Notes: generated by a model from the sequence alone, not told the origin. A DNA stretch of 64,000 nucleotides from [Scytonema hofmanni] UTEX 2349 (GCF_000582685.1 NZ_KK073768.1:3366454-3430453); one strand, 5' to 3'; counted from the stretch's first letter, positions 53,482 to 62,292 are shown. Translations and numbers: made by a program.

Positions 53482-54963
53482 TTATTTTTTATCGCCAATC
53501 GGATTGATTTCTCCGACAAATTTTAACAAGTCAACCATTGTAAATGTACCAGGAATTTGGGAAGGTAGTATTGGCTTCCAATCTGGGCAACGCACTAAAT
53601 ATGAGCTGCTATCTCCTTCTAAAAGACCGACAAACACCTCAGCGAGAATGCGACTTCCGACTTGACCCAACCGCTTTCCTTGACCTTGGACTTGCGCTTC
53701 TTTGAGGATATAATACCACAGTGGTGACTCAACATGAAAGTTATGCTTGACAGCAACTGCTCCATCAGTTCCTGTGGAGATTTCAGCCCTAGTCAACGGC
53801 TGGAGTCTCATAAACCGAGCTACACTTTGACCTGATGGTAAGCCGAGACTGCGACCACGCAGCAGGTTTCTCACTGCCAATGAATTAGGAGGTGGAACAT
53901 TTGGCAAATTCTTCAACGGGTCAACCAGGAATGGATCTAGCTTGCGGCTCAAACCAACTGGTACATTAGAATCGATTTGAAAGAACCTTCTCCAGTCAAT
54001 AATCCAGTCACTGGGAATAGGAATATTAGCAAAGTCACCCAACTCACCTGATTTGGCAGTGAAACGAAACAGCAGTTCCAAAGTAGCAGGAGTGACTCCT
54101 CCAGGAAGAGGAGTGAAAACCCGGTTGTAGTCATAAACCGCACGTACCATGCTGTGACCGAGACGATAGGCAGCTACTGAAAACTCAACCGGGATGAATG
54201 GCTCTTTCTTAAAATTGTAAAAGCGTCTGCCTTTATTCAACACCGTCTCTAGCTGATCCTTGTCAAGAATGCGAGTCAAAAAATCGTTGAGTACAATCCA
54301 TTGATAGTGCCAAATCACCAATTCTCTGGCTTGTATAAAAACCGATTTGTCAGTAGAATTCTTTGGTTTAATGCTTCCATCTCTAATGCCTGCAACTATT
54401 TTGTTGTGAAACTTCAAAAAAGCTAGGTGCAGTTGTGCAACAATTAAGTTTTCATCGTTGCGTGAGTCCCCAAGAAGACCCAAAGTACTCTGGGCACGAG
54501 GCAAGTCATTAGGCAATTTAGTCGGAAGCGATGGATCTCCTGCTCCTGGCTGTTCGTTCGTTGTCCCAATTAAAAAGAGATCCGGGTCATTGAGTTGGTA
54601 GAGATACGGTTGCACATCCGGTCCTGAACCATAGAGACTATCAAGGTCAAGCTTTGGTGTGCGGAAATTTTGCACAGCCAATGGATCGACAAGAGTCTCT
54701 TGCAGAGCAGTGGTATCAAGGGTTATGTCATGATCGACAAATTGACCAAGATAAGTGAACCCCGCAGGGACATTTAAATTGTCACCGGCAGGAGTATTTG
54801 GGCTAGGATCGTTCATTGCGTTGCCCAATTCAGTCAAACTTTGTTGTGACGGAATAAAACTCGGCAATTTAGGAAACATTCTCCCGAATTTACCTGCTTC
54901 TGTAAATTCACCCAGCGGTTGATTTTCACCTGTACGAGGGGCAAATCCATGAAATCTACGCAT
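53482..54963 (-). CDS. Animal-type haem peroxidase (peroxidase-cyclooxygenase superfamily)
   Basis: A 493-residue protein of the animal haem peroxidase superfamily. The distal histidine motif is FVDHDITLDT (His78). The central stretch LGDSRNDENLIVAQLHLAFLKF-type (GDSRNDENLIVAQLHLAF) is the conserved region near the active site, and the proximal histidine lies in AAYRLGHSMVRAVYDYN. The end contains LLEGDSSSYL. It could oxidise halides or phenols with peroxide; no signal peptide is visible, so export is by another route or absent. Bacterial members are scattered and often horizontally transferred. Confidence 0.88.
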   Translation of the reverse strand: MRRFHGFAPRTGENQPLGEFTEAGKFGRMFPKLPSFIPSQQSLTELGNAMNDPSPNTPAGDNLNVPAGFTYLGQFVDHDITLDTTALQETLVDPLAVQNFRTPKLDLDSLYGSGPDVQPYLYQLNDPDLFLIGTTNEQPGAGDPSLPTKLPNDLPRAQSTLGLLGDSRNDENLIVAQLHLAFLKFHNKIVAGIRDGSIKPKNSTDKSVFIQARELVIWHYQWIVLNDFLTRILDKDQLETVLNKGRRFYNFKKEPFIPVEFSVAAYRLGHSMVRAVYDYNRVFTPLPGGVTPATLELLFRFTAKSGELGDFANIPIPSDWIIDWRRFFQIDSNVPVGLSRKLDPFLVDPLKNLPNVPPPNSLAVRNLLRGRSLGLPSGQSVARFMRLQPLTRAEISTGTDGAVAVKHNFHVESPLWYYILKEAQVQGQGKRLGQVGSRILAEVFVGLLEGDSSSYLVRCPDWKPILPSQIPGTFTMVDLLKFVGEINPIGDKK

Positions 54964-55134
54964 CTTTATTGTCTTCCTATTTGGAGTTTGTTGTCCAATT
55001 GAAAAGAATTCAATTTGTACTTATCTGTAGTATGGTTTGGGCAAATAAGTTCTGGCAGTACCCCTGAGGGTACTCTTGTATCATGTTCGGAAATTATATA
55101 TGCGTAATATTATGATCGTTAAATTACTTACAAC
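54964..55134. other. Upstream region of the peroxidase gene
   Basis: About 170 bases without recognisable elements apart from AT-rich DNA; promoter presumably here. Confidence 0.4.
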
Positions 55135-55490
55135 GTAAAGACGTTCCGGCGGAACGTCTCTACGACTGTTACACGGACATGGTATTATATAATGTCCGAT
55201 AAATTACATATGATGTAAAGACGTTCCGGCGGAACGTCTCTACGAGTGTTACGACGTTTTTATTATTGTTAATTAAACGGACATGGTATTATATAATGTC
55301 CGATAAATTACATATGATGTAAAGACGTTCCGGCGGAACGTCTCTACGACGGTAGGTAGGTTTTTATTAATGTTAATTAAACGGACATGGTATTATATAA
55401 TGTCCGATAAATTACATATGATGTAAAGACGTTCCGGCGGAACGTCTCTACGAGTGTTACGACGTTTTTATTATTGTTTATTAAACAGAC
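55135..55490. repeat. Tandem array of four palindromes, 104-bp period
   Basis: Palindromes at 55135, 55215, 55319 and 55423 (each 29 bp, centre GGC). The last three are exactly 104 bp apart. The unit also carries ACGGACATGGTATTATATAA followed by TGTCCG, itself a dyad, and AATTACATATGATG. Copies are almost identical, which suggests recent amplification. Confidence 0.92.
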
Positions 55491-55508
55491 ATGATATGAA
55501 ATAAAAAT

Positions 55509-57884
55509 TTAAAAAATATCCTTGCGTTTTTGTAACCAAAAAGTAACAGTTAAATAAATTGCCGTATGCAAACACAAAATTCCCCAATTTAATCCTAGAT
55601 TCCCCCAGGTTGCATCATAAACTGGTGTTGGGTCTAATGGTCTAGCTAAAGTGCTACCATCAGGTAATTTGATCGGATCGGGAATCATTGCATTAATATT
55701 AACTAAAGTGCCATAAGCACCTATTGACCAACGACTCAACATCAACCAGGAAATTTTACTACCAAGACCTTGCATTTTAAACAAGACACCAGAAAAGATA
55801 ATTTGAAGTATCAACAATAGAGGTAAGGCACTATTCGCTTGACTGCTATTTTTGACAATGGCAGAAATTAATAGCCCTAAACTCATACTAGTTAAAAGTG
55901 TGAGGAAAGTAGTAATTGATAATCCTAAATACCAAGAAATTAATTGCGGTTGGGGAGATTTAAATAAACCAATTACAATTAAAGTAATTAACAAAGTTTG
56001 CAATAATGCTAAACCTGAAAGAATTATCAATTTAGAACCAAGATAAGCAAATAAACTCAAATTTACCAATCTTTCGCGCATGTAAATCGCTGCTTCTTTG
56101 ACAATTTCTTGTAATGAACTAGAAAGTCCCACCCACAAAGCAGCACAGGTAAATACAAATAACACTCGTAAGGCTAAAGGTGCAAGAGTTGCATCTGGTT
56201 TTGCTGGTAAAACTAAGGGATGGATATCTTTAAGTGCAATGATAATAAAACTAATGCCGATAGGTGCGGTTAAAAGTGCTAAAGCAAGATTGATGCGATC
56301 GCGTTGCTGAATCTGAAAATATCTTTGAGCAAGAATACTTAATTGCTTTATAAAATATATACCAGAAGCTTGTTTGTTACCAGCATTGATTTGTGAAGCT
56401 TGATTTCCCGGACTGAGGTGATTGACAACGTAGTGGCGATAATCGTCTGAAGAGTAAAATTTTTGCGCTTGGTCGATGACGGTTTCCGGTTTTTCTAGCT
56501 GGTTGTAGATATCTGCGAAGTCTTCCTTAACACCAAAAAATTGCAAACATGCATCAGGGGGACCAAAATAACACAAGCGTCCACCTTGACCGAGAAAAAC
56601 CACGCGATCGCACAACTTAATATTAGCCGTCGCATGAGTCACCAAAATCACCGTCCGTCCTTGGTCTGCCAATTTCCGCAATAGTTGCATCATCTTTTTA
56701 TCCAACCCCGGATCGAGTCCAGATGTTGGTTCATCTAAGAAAAACAACTTCGGATCGGCTAACAATTCTACCCCAATACTGACACGTTTGCGTTGTCCTC
56801 CACTCAATTCACTTACCCTAGCATTGCGACGGTGGGACATTTCCACATCTTGTAAAGTCTTTTCCACCACCTCTGCAACATCAATATCTGGTGGTAATCG
56901 CAGCTTGGCAGCGTAAGTAAGCACTTCTGCAACTGTCAATTCTCGGTGAATAATATCGTCTTGGGGAACATAACCGATTGAAAAGCGATAGATATTGAAG
57001 TTGCTTCGCAAGTCTTCCCCATTTAAGTAAATCACACCTTTGGTTATTTGCTCAGTTCCTAAGAGCGATCGCATCAAAGTTGATTTACCTGCACCACTTC
57101 CCCCCACCAAAGCAACAAATTGTCCCGGTTCAATCGCTAAAGAAACATCATCTAATCGACGCTTACCTTTAGTTTCTAGCACCACATTGCAAGCATCGAG
57201 ACGAATTTGATCGCCTTGATCGAGTATCTGTAGTTCATCACCACGTATAACTAAAGTGTATGGTCCAATGCGAATAGTTGCGCCCGGTGATAGTAATATA
57301 CTGCTATTAACTCGCTGTCCATTGACAAATACGCCATTGATACTGTGGTCGCGTAAAATGTAGCGTCCTTGAGCATCTGTATCAATTGTGGCATGATGCC
57401 GGGAAATTGTGTGAGCCTCTAAAGATAAAGTAGCATTAATATCTCGACCAATTAATACAGAGCGATTTTTGAGAGAAATTGATTGTAAACCCGGTTTAGT
57501 TGTGATTACTGGGTTAGCAGGATTGTAGTATTTCAACAAAGCCTGATTTTGCGGGTTTTGACCAATATAGATTTCACTGCCATTTTTAAGTAAATATCCT
57601 GTATCGGTCGTGATGCGACTGTGATGAAAATATAACCCATTTGTACTGGGTTGAGTGCCATCCCCATCATAGATGCGGTAGTCTTCCCCTTCTTTGCGTA
57701 ACAGAGCTTGGCAACGTCCTACTACTTGCCAATCTTCGGGGATTACCAAATCGACTTGATTGCGATCGCGTCCGATTAAGTGCTGCGGTTTATTTAACTC
57801 TATGTGTAAAACTTTTCCCTGACTTTTTAACTCTAAGTACTGGTTTTTAGTTGGTAAATTTTTGTTGACTATTTTTGTATTCAT
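55509..57884 (-). CDS. ABCG-type ABC transporter with two FHA domains
   Basis: A 791-residue fusion. FHA1 (residues 15-115) has GRDRNQ but lacks the usual S-x-x-H (it reads VGRCQA). FHA2 (about 138-215) is intact: LIGRDIN, ISRHHATID, NGVFVNGQ. Then an ABC ATPase: VALVGGSGAGKST (about 258-269), signature SELSGGQRKRVSIG, Walker B FFLDEPTSGLD, and an H-loop VTHAT. A membrane domain with six helices ends the protein. FHA domains bind phosphothreonine, so the nearby Ser/Thr kinase could control it. Substrate unknown; ABCG-type exporters move lipids or drugs. Confidence 0.92.
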   Translation of the reverse strand: MNTKIVNKNLPTKNQYLELKSQGKVLHIELNKPQHLIGRDRNQVDLVIPEDWQVVGRCQALLRKEGEDYRIYDGDGTQPSTNGLYFHHSRITTDTGYLLKNGSEIYIGQNPQNQALLKYYNPANPVITTKPGLQSISLKNRSVLIGRDINATLSLEAHTISRHHATIDTDAQGRYILRDHSINGVFVNGQRVNSSILLSPGATIRIGPYTLVIRGDELQILDQGDQIRLDACNVVLETKGKRRLDDVSLAIEPGQFVALVGGSGAGKSTLMRSLLGTEQITKGVIYLNGEDLRSNFNIYRFSIGYVPQDDIIHRELTVAEVLTYAAKLRLPPDIDVAEVVEKTLQDVEMSHRRNARVSELSGGQRKRVSIGVELLADPKLFFLDEPTSGLDPGLDKKMMQLLRKLADQGRTVILVTHATANIKLCDRVVFLGQGGRLCYFGPPDACLQFFGVKEDFADIYNQLEKPETVIDQAQKFYSSDDYRHYVVNHLSPGNQASQINAGNKQASGIYFIKQLSILAQRYFQIQQRDRINLALALLTAPIGISFIIIALKDIHPLVLPAKPDATLAPLALRVLFVFTCAALWVGLSSSLQEIVKEAAIYMRERLVNLSLFAYLGSKLIILSGLALLQTLLITLIVIGLFKSPQPQLISWYLGLSITTFLTLLTSMSLGLLISAIVKNSSQANSALPLLLILQIIFSGVLFKMQGLGSKISWLMLSRWSIGAYGTLVNINAMIPDPIKLPDGSTLARPLDPTPVYDATWGNLGLNWGILCLHTAIYLTVTFWLQKRKDIF

Positions 57885-57940
57885 TGAAGAATTATGATGA
57901 TTAATTAAGGTGTCTTTTCATATTTAAATCGAATACCGTT

Positions 57941-58055
57941 CAATCCGGTTCGGATAAGATCATAAGCATTGCCGATAATTGCTGTAGAGACGCGAAATAC
58001 GAAGTCTCTACACATCTGACATTTTTACAAACAATCTTTAACCGAAACGTATTGC
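57941..58055. mobile_element. MITE-like element (second CAAT.CGGTTCGG member) with 9-bp target duplication
   Basis: Ends CAATCCGGTTCGGATAAG and CTTTAACCGAAACGTATTG match the element at 18585-18720. The 9-bp sequence AATACCGTT occurs on both sides (57932-57940 and 58056-58064), a target duplication. The centre carries a GTAGAGAC/GTCTCTAC dyad. The 58065-58291 stretch shows nothing recognisable. Confidence 0.82.
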
Positions 58056-58291
58056 AATACCGTTGGTGTTAAACCCCAAATCCTCACTTAGATTATTTCA
58101 CCGATCCAAAATCCACTTCTCCATATACCGTAGTGTGGGCAGAAGTCGGTGTACCAAATTAGATTATTAACCTATATTTTTAGTGTGATTTTACAAACGT
58201 CTGTCAAATAATAACCCAACTTGCAGTTTATCAACCTTTATCTGCTTTTAGCTACAATATATACAATCGAAAACATAAATCCTAGCTTTTC

Positions 58292-58369
58292 TTATCCAAC
58301 TTCTGGCATAATTACAGAAATTACTTGATTCCGATTCTTACGATAAATTCTAAAATCACTACTTCTTGC
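58292..58369 (-). pseudogene. C-terminal remnant of a PIN-domain toxin
   Basis: The frame ends ARSSDFRIYRKNRNQVISVI-MPEVG and a stop, which resembles the last strands of DUF2281-linked PIN toxins (an SDF..YRKN motif). The upstream 100 or so codons are absent and the fragment is directly behind the antitoxin gene. A deletion has removed the toxin's active residues. Confidence 0.65.
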
Positions 58370-58370
58370 T

Positions 58371-58622
58371 TCATTCTCGTAACGGTCTGTTAAGATACTC
58401 CTTGTTTGTAGATAAATCTCCAGGTTCTCCATCCACACATCCTACTAAGTCTGCCGCAGCTTCTAAAGCAGACATTAGCGTCCCATTAGGATGCTTAAAC
58501 TCCACTTTTCGTGATTTGCTGTGTAAGAACTCCACGAAGTCAAGCACCTGCTGCTGTTTTTCAAGGGAAAGGGTTCTCACTTTTTCTGCAATAAGTTGGT
58601 CTATGCCAATTGCTTGAGTCAT
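58371..58622 (-). CDS. Orphan DUF2281-type antitoxin
   Basis: Eighty-three residues. AEKVRTLSLEKQQQVLDFVEFL and SKSRKVEF place it in DUF2281. A toxin would be expected immediately after its stop, but only a PIN C-terminal remnant (58292-58369) is there. The gene may be kept to neutralise other PIN toxins such as the one at 51083, or may be decaying. Confidence 0.8.
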   Translation of the reverse strand: MTQAIGIDQLIAEKVRTLSLEKQQQVLDFVEFLHSKSRKVEFKHPNGTLMSALEAAADLVGCVDGEPGDLSTNKEYLNRPLRE

Positions 58623-58664
58623 CAGTCTTTACTCCAGTCTTATCACTTCAAGTGTAAATCCAAC

Positions 58665-58873
58665 TTTACAAGAAAGGCAGAAGTTCGAGGGCAGAAGGCA
58701 CTTATGTTAGGAGTATCAATTAAAACTTACTTTGTGGGTTTAAAGCCCAGTTGAAACAAATAATTATACTCAAGATGGCTTGCACGGACGGTATAAAACG
58801 TCCTTGTTTCAATCCCACTATGAGTAAGGGTGGGTTGCCTTCTGCCTTCTGCCTCCAGCATAAGTGCCTTCTG
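58665..58873. repeat. GGCAGAAGG-type element, partner of the window-end repeat
   Basis: A 67-bp segment (58665-58731) is repeated exactly at 63934-64000. The CAGAAGGCACTTATG module appears inverted near 58853-58867, so the whole may be a bounded element of about 200 bp. A related module interrupts the RAYT gene. The internal dyad GTTGAAACA/TGTTTCAAT superficially recalls a CRISPR repeat but is single. Confidence 0.7.
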
Positions 58874-58968
58874 AAACCATCACCAATATATCTTGGCTTG
58901 TCTGCGATCGCATGACAAATGGTAAATAGACATCATCCGAATTTAAATATGCTTTATCCAGAACCACT

Positions 58969-58995
58969 AGAGACGTAGCAGTGCTACGTCTCTAC
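58969..58995. repeat. TAGAGACGTAGCA palindrome
   Basis: TAGAGACGTAGCA-G-TGCTACGTCTCTA, the same type as the target palindrome at 43445-43648. The rest of 58874-59113 shows no gene. Confidence 0.82.
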
Positions 58996-59113
58996 ATTCT
59001 TTTTCACCACTATCTCTAATAAAGCTGATATCATCAACTTTCTATTCTGCTGCTTGCTGCCTTTATCTAGTAAAATATATAACAATTACTTTTGTCTCAA
59101 GTTGCGCTAGTTT

Positions 59114-60766
59114 ATGCAAATAGTTTTAAGCGATCGCTATCGAATTATTCAAACTTTGGGAAGCGGTGGATTTGGTGAAACTTTCCTTGCAGAAGATACC
59201 CAAATGCCATCAGGTCGTAGATGTGTAATTAAACAGTTAAAACCGATTATTAATAATCCTCAGGTTTATCAATTAGTACAAGAACGTTTTCAAAGGGAAG
59301 CCGCAATTTTAGAAGATTTAGGGGGAAATTCTGACCAAATTCCCAGATTGTATGCATACTTTCATTTAAATGGACAATTCTATTTAGTTCAAGAATGGAT
59401 TGAAGGTGACACGTTAACATCAAAATTTCGTCATACGGGATTATTTAGTGAAAGTGCTGTGCGAGAAATGTTAGTGAACTTGTTGCCAATTTTGGAATAT
59501 GTACACTCTAAAAAAATTGTTCATCGCGATATTAAACCAGATAATATCATCTTGCGTCAACGCGATAATAAACCTGTTCTAATTGACTTTGGTGCAGTGA
59601 GAGAAGCGATGGCAACTGTGATAAATTCTCAAGGAAATCCTACCAGTTCAATTATAATTGGTACACCTGGATATATGTCGAGCGAGCAAGCAGCAGGTAG
59701 ACCAGTTTATTCGAGTGATTTATATAGTTTAGGATTAACAGCGATTTATTTACTAACAGGGAAACAACCGCAACAATTAGAAACAGATTCCCGTAGTGGG
59801 GAAATTGTTTGGCGTTCTTTCGCTTTGAATGTTAGTCCAACACTTGCGGGAATCATTGATCGAGCGATCGCTTATCATCCACGCGATCGCTTTTCCACCG
59901 CTAAAGAAATGTTGGAAGCATTGCACTCTAATTTTGCAATTCCTTCTACCATACATGCCACACAACCACCAATAGTAACTGCACTGTCAGCACCACCTCA
60001 AACCATGATTTCTTCTACTCCAACAACACCTAACCATCAAGGTAATGGACAAAGGGGAATCCTTCTTGCCAGTTTAATCGCTGGTGGCTTAATTGGTGCT
60101 TCTATTATTATTGGTCTTGCTCTTAACAAACAACCTCAACAAGTAGCATCTAACCCACAAACTACCACACCACCAAATTCTCAGGACGATGCACAACCTG
60201 TAAAATCCCAACTTCCTAGAACTTCAGAACCTTCAATAAACAAAGACGAAACCCAAGAAAACGCACGACTCATCAAATCCCAAATTTCCAGAACTTCAGA
60301 ACCTTCAGCAAACAACGAAAAAATCCAGGAAAACGAACAACCGATCAAATCCCAACTTCCCAGAACACCAGTATATTCTCAGCCGATTATTACACCAACT
60401 CAAACTTCTATTTCAATACCGACACAAATTGATAAACCATCACCACAACAAGCTCTGCAAAATTATTTTACAACTATTAATCAAGGTCAATATCAAAGTT
60501 CTTGGAAACAACTATCTCCGAGCTTTCAAAGTGATAAAGCTATTCACCCCGATGGTTATGTTTCTTACATTGATTGGTGGGGTGGAAAAGTTCAACATGT
60601 AGATATTGAACAAGTTAGTTTGGTGGAAGAAACTACAAATACAGCTACAGTAAATAGTAAATTAAAATACTTCATGAAAACTGGTAAAGAAGTTCCTGAA
60701 TCTGTACGCTTTTCCCTAATATGGGATGGGGAAAGTAATAATTGGCTAATTTCTGGGGCAAAATAA
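59114..60766 (+). CDS. Eukaryotic-type Ser/Thr protein kinase, membrane-bound
   Basis: A 550-residue kinase. Catalytic motifs: GSGGFGET (Gly loop), VIK (Lys40), HRDIKPDN (137-144), DFG (158-160) and TPGYMSSEQ. A Pro/Thr-rich linker, one membrane helix (GILLASLIAGGLIGASIIIG, about 316-336), a three-fold repeat of about 24 residues (KSQLPRTSEPS type), and a C-terminal domain of about 100 residues (LQNYFTTINQGQYQSSWKQL) like the NTF2-related domains found outside the membrane. It probably phosphorylates cytoplasmic targets in response to an external signal. The adjacent FHA-ABC protein is a candidate target. Confidence 0.93.
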   Translation: MQIVLSDRYRIIQTLGSGGFGETFLAEDTQMPSGRRCVIKQLKPIINNPQVYQLVQERFQREAAILEDLGGNSDQIPRLYAYFHLNGQFYLVQEWIEGDTLTSKFRHTGLFSESAVREMLVNLLPILEYVHSKKIVHRDIKPDNIILRQRDNKPVLIDFGAVREAMATVINSQGNPTSSIIIGTPGYMSSEQAAGRPVYSSDLYSLGLTAIYLLTGKQPQQLETDSRSGEIVWRSFALNVSPTLAGIIDRAIAYHPRDRFSTAKEMLEALHSNFAIPSTIHATQPPIVTALSAPPQTMISSTPTTPNHQGNGQRGILLASLIAGGLIGASIIIGLALNKQPQQVASNPQTTTPPNSQDDAQPVKSQLPRTSEPSINKDETQENARLIKSQISRTSEPSANNEKIQENEQPIKSQLPRTPVYSQPIITPTQTSISIPTQIDKPSPQQALQNYFTTINQGQYQSSWKQLSPSFQSDKAIHPDGYVSYIDWWGGKVQHVDIEQVSLVEETTNTATVNSKLKYFMKTGKEVPESVRFSLIWDGESNNWLISGAK

Positions 60767-60840
60767 TTATTGCAAAATTGGCAGGTATAAAATTAGAAAA
60801 TATTATTTTCCGTATAAAGGGATACGCTTGGTGTTAAGAC

Positions 60841-60879
60841 AATGATACGATAGTCTTCCCCTTGTTTACGTAATATCAT
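60841..60879 (-). pseudogene. FHA-gene fragment
   Basis: The minus strand reads MILRKQGEDYRII, matching ALLRKEGEDYRIYD of the FHA-ABC protein (residues about 60-73), with clear similarity in DNA. It is only 13 codons long, so this is suggestive. Confidence 0.5.
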
Positions 60880-60901
60880 GTCCTAATAAATAACATAATA
60901 A

Positions 60902-60963
60902 AAGAACCCCACCCGCCTGTGGCACCCTCCCCGCTCTTCGTGGAGGGTTGGGGAGGGGTTCTT
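60902..60963. repeat. AAGAACCCC/GGGGTTCTT inverted repeat
   Basis: Arms AAGAACCCCACCC and GGGGAGGGGTTCTT with a CCCTCC/GGAGGG inner pairing. It is of the small hairpin type common in cyanobacterial intergenic DNA. Confidence 0.7.
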
Positions 60964-60995
60964 CATGAATTAAGGCGATTGCCCGGTCATCACAT

Positions 60996-61052
60996 AACAC
61001 ATTAGCGAGAGTCATTGATAAAGCGATCGCTTATCATCCAGGCGATCGCTCC
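60996..61052 (+). pseudogene. Ser/Thr kinase fragment
   Basis: The frame reads NTLARVIDKAIAYHPGDRS, matching PTLAGIIDRAIAYHPRDRF near the end of the kinase domain of the gene at 59114. It is isolated from any start or stop and is a leftover of another kinase gene. Confidence 0.6.
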
Positions 61053-61164
61053 ATAAGCACCCATACCATGCGTAAGTCCTAAAGTTATAAAAATATTTGT
61101 ATAATTAGAGACACATTCGCGTTTCTACTCTAAACATACTACGTGTACTTTAGCAAGGACTTTT

Positions 61165-62184
61165 ATGAACAGTTCGGATAAGGCAAAACGAATCGTATCT
61201 CCCTGGTGGCGCTGGCCTATTGAAGCTCTATTCCCTGATAAAAAATTTGATGGACAATTCCAAAATCCAGGTAGCGAAGAGGTCTTTGATTTTGACTGCG
61301 TAATGGCATCTGTTAACCCAATCGCCACCATTGCATCTGAAATCGCCTATTATCCAGAAAACGATCAGCGCGAACTTTTTGCAATTTTTATCTCAGGGCT
61401 GGGACAACGTGAATCAGAGTCTTCAAGAAGGAGCCGTAGGTATGCTAATACTCTCTTAACTGGCATTGCCAATATGAACAATTCCACTTTTCTTAAACAA
61501 CATCCAATTATCGGTTTCATTAACCGATATCTTGACTGGATTAATGCAGCTTTTGACTATGTTGGTTTATCTAGTAGTCCAGTCATTGAAAATGCGGCAA
61601 GTTTGATTACTTATGCCGTTACCAACTCGATAACTCTCAATTTATCAGGCGATAGTCTTGGAACAATTTTCTTGGCTAGAGCTATTAAACTTGCTAAAAG
61701 AAAGTTTATTTGTGGACGCGCTAGGGTGTTTGACTTTCGAGAACGACGAATTCAAGAACAGAAGTGGAAGCAGCGCACTAGTCAACTGATCAATGTCTTC
61801 ACCTTCGGTAACGGGTATCGAAAATGGGTATTAGGTCCAAATTACATTATGGTTTTTATTCAAGGCGATCGATTACCAGAGAAATATGGAATTACACCCC
61901 AAAGAGCTATTAAGCAAAAACGAGACGATATAAAATTTTTGATATTTCCACGTTTGTTTCCTGAAGGCAGCTTTGAAGCTCATAATATGATGTTTACAAT
62001 CGAACTTCTTCGCGAAACCTTTCAAAAAAATCAGATTGAAATTGGTGATTTTGTAAGCTTATATAACAAACTGAATTCCAGCACCCTAGAAATTGCTACA
62101 CCCGATGAAGTATCATGGCCCAGCGACATGAAAAAGTATGTATGGAATCAAGACAGCCTCAAGTCAATTCCATCTTTATCGTGA
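61165..62184 (+). CDS. Uncharacterised protein with alpha/beta-hydrolase-like motif
   Basis: A 339-residue protein. FAIFISGLGQRES could be an oxyanion-side strand-loop, and LNLSGDSLGTIFLARAI looks like a nucleophile elbow (G-D-S-L-G) of lipase-like alpha/beta hydrolases, followed by VFTFGNGYRKW. A helix-rich N-terminus precedes. No signal peptide or membrane helix is evident except weakly hydrophobic stretches. I cannot name the family. The catalytic Asp and His are not assigned; EAHNMMF is a candidate for His. Confidence 0.5.
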   Translation: MNSSDKAKRIVSPWWRWPIEALFPDKKFDGQFQNPGSEEVFDFDCVMASVNPIATIASEIAYYPENDQRELFAIFISGLGQRESESSRRSRRYANTLLTGIANMNNSTFLKQHPIIGFINRYLDWINAAFDYVGLSSSPVIENAASLITYAVTNSITLNLSGDSLGTIFLARAIKLAKRKFICGRARVFDFRERRIQEQKWKQRTSQLINVFTFGNGYRKWVLGPNYIMVFIQGDRLPEKYGITPQRAIKQKRDDIKFLIFPRLFPEGSFEAHNMMFTIELLRETFQKNQIEIGDFVSLYNKLNSSTLEIATPDEVSWPSDMKKYVWNQDSLKSIPSLS

Positions 62185-62292
62185 CACGAATTGCTGTATT
62201 TTTTACGGGGTGTGATGCGTAAAAGATTTAATAATTTGGAACTTTGAGTTTCACAACTCAGTCAACTCATATTTGACCCAAATTGCGATTAG

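Larger units (their letters stand above)
60767..61164. other. Intergenic region with gene fossils
   Basis: About 400 bases that contain two short fragments similar to neighbouring genes (60841-60879 and 60996-61052), an inverted repeat and an AGGACTTACGCA-type end (TGCGTAAGTCCT near 61069). Confidence 0.6.

Noticed and set aside
58735..58830. Possible CRISPR repeat (GTTGAAACA...TGTTTCAAT)
   Set aside because: Only one inverted pair exists, with no regularly spaced direct repeats or cas genes nearby.
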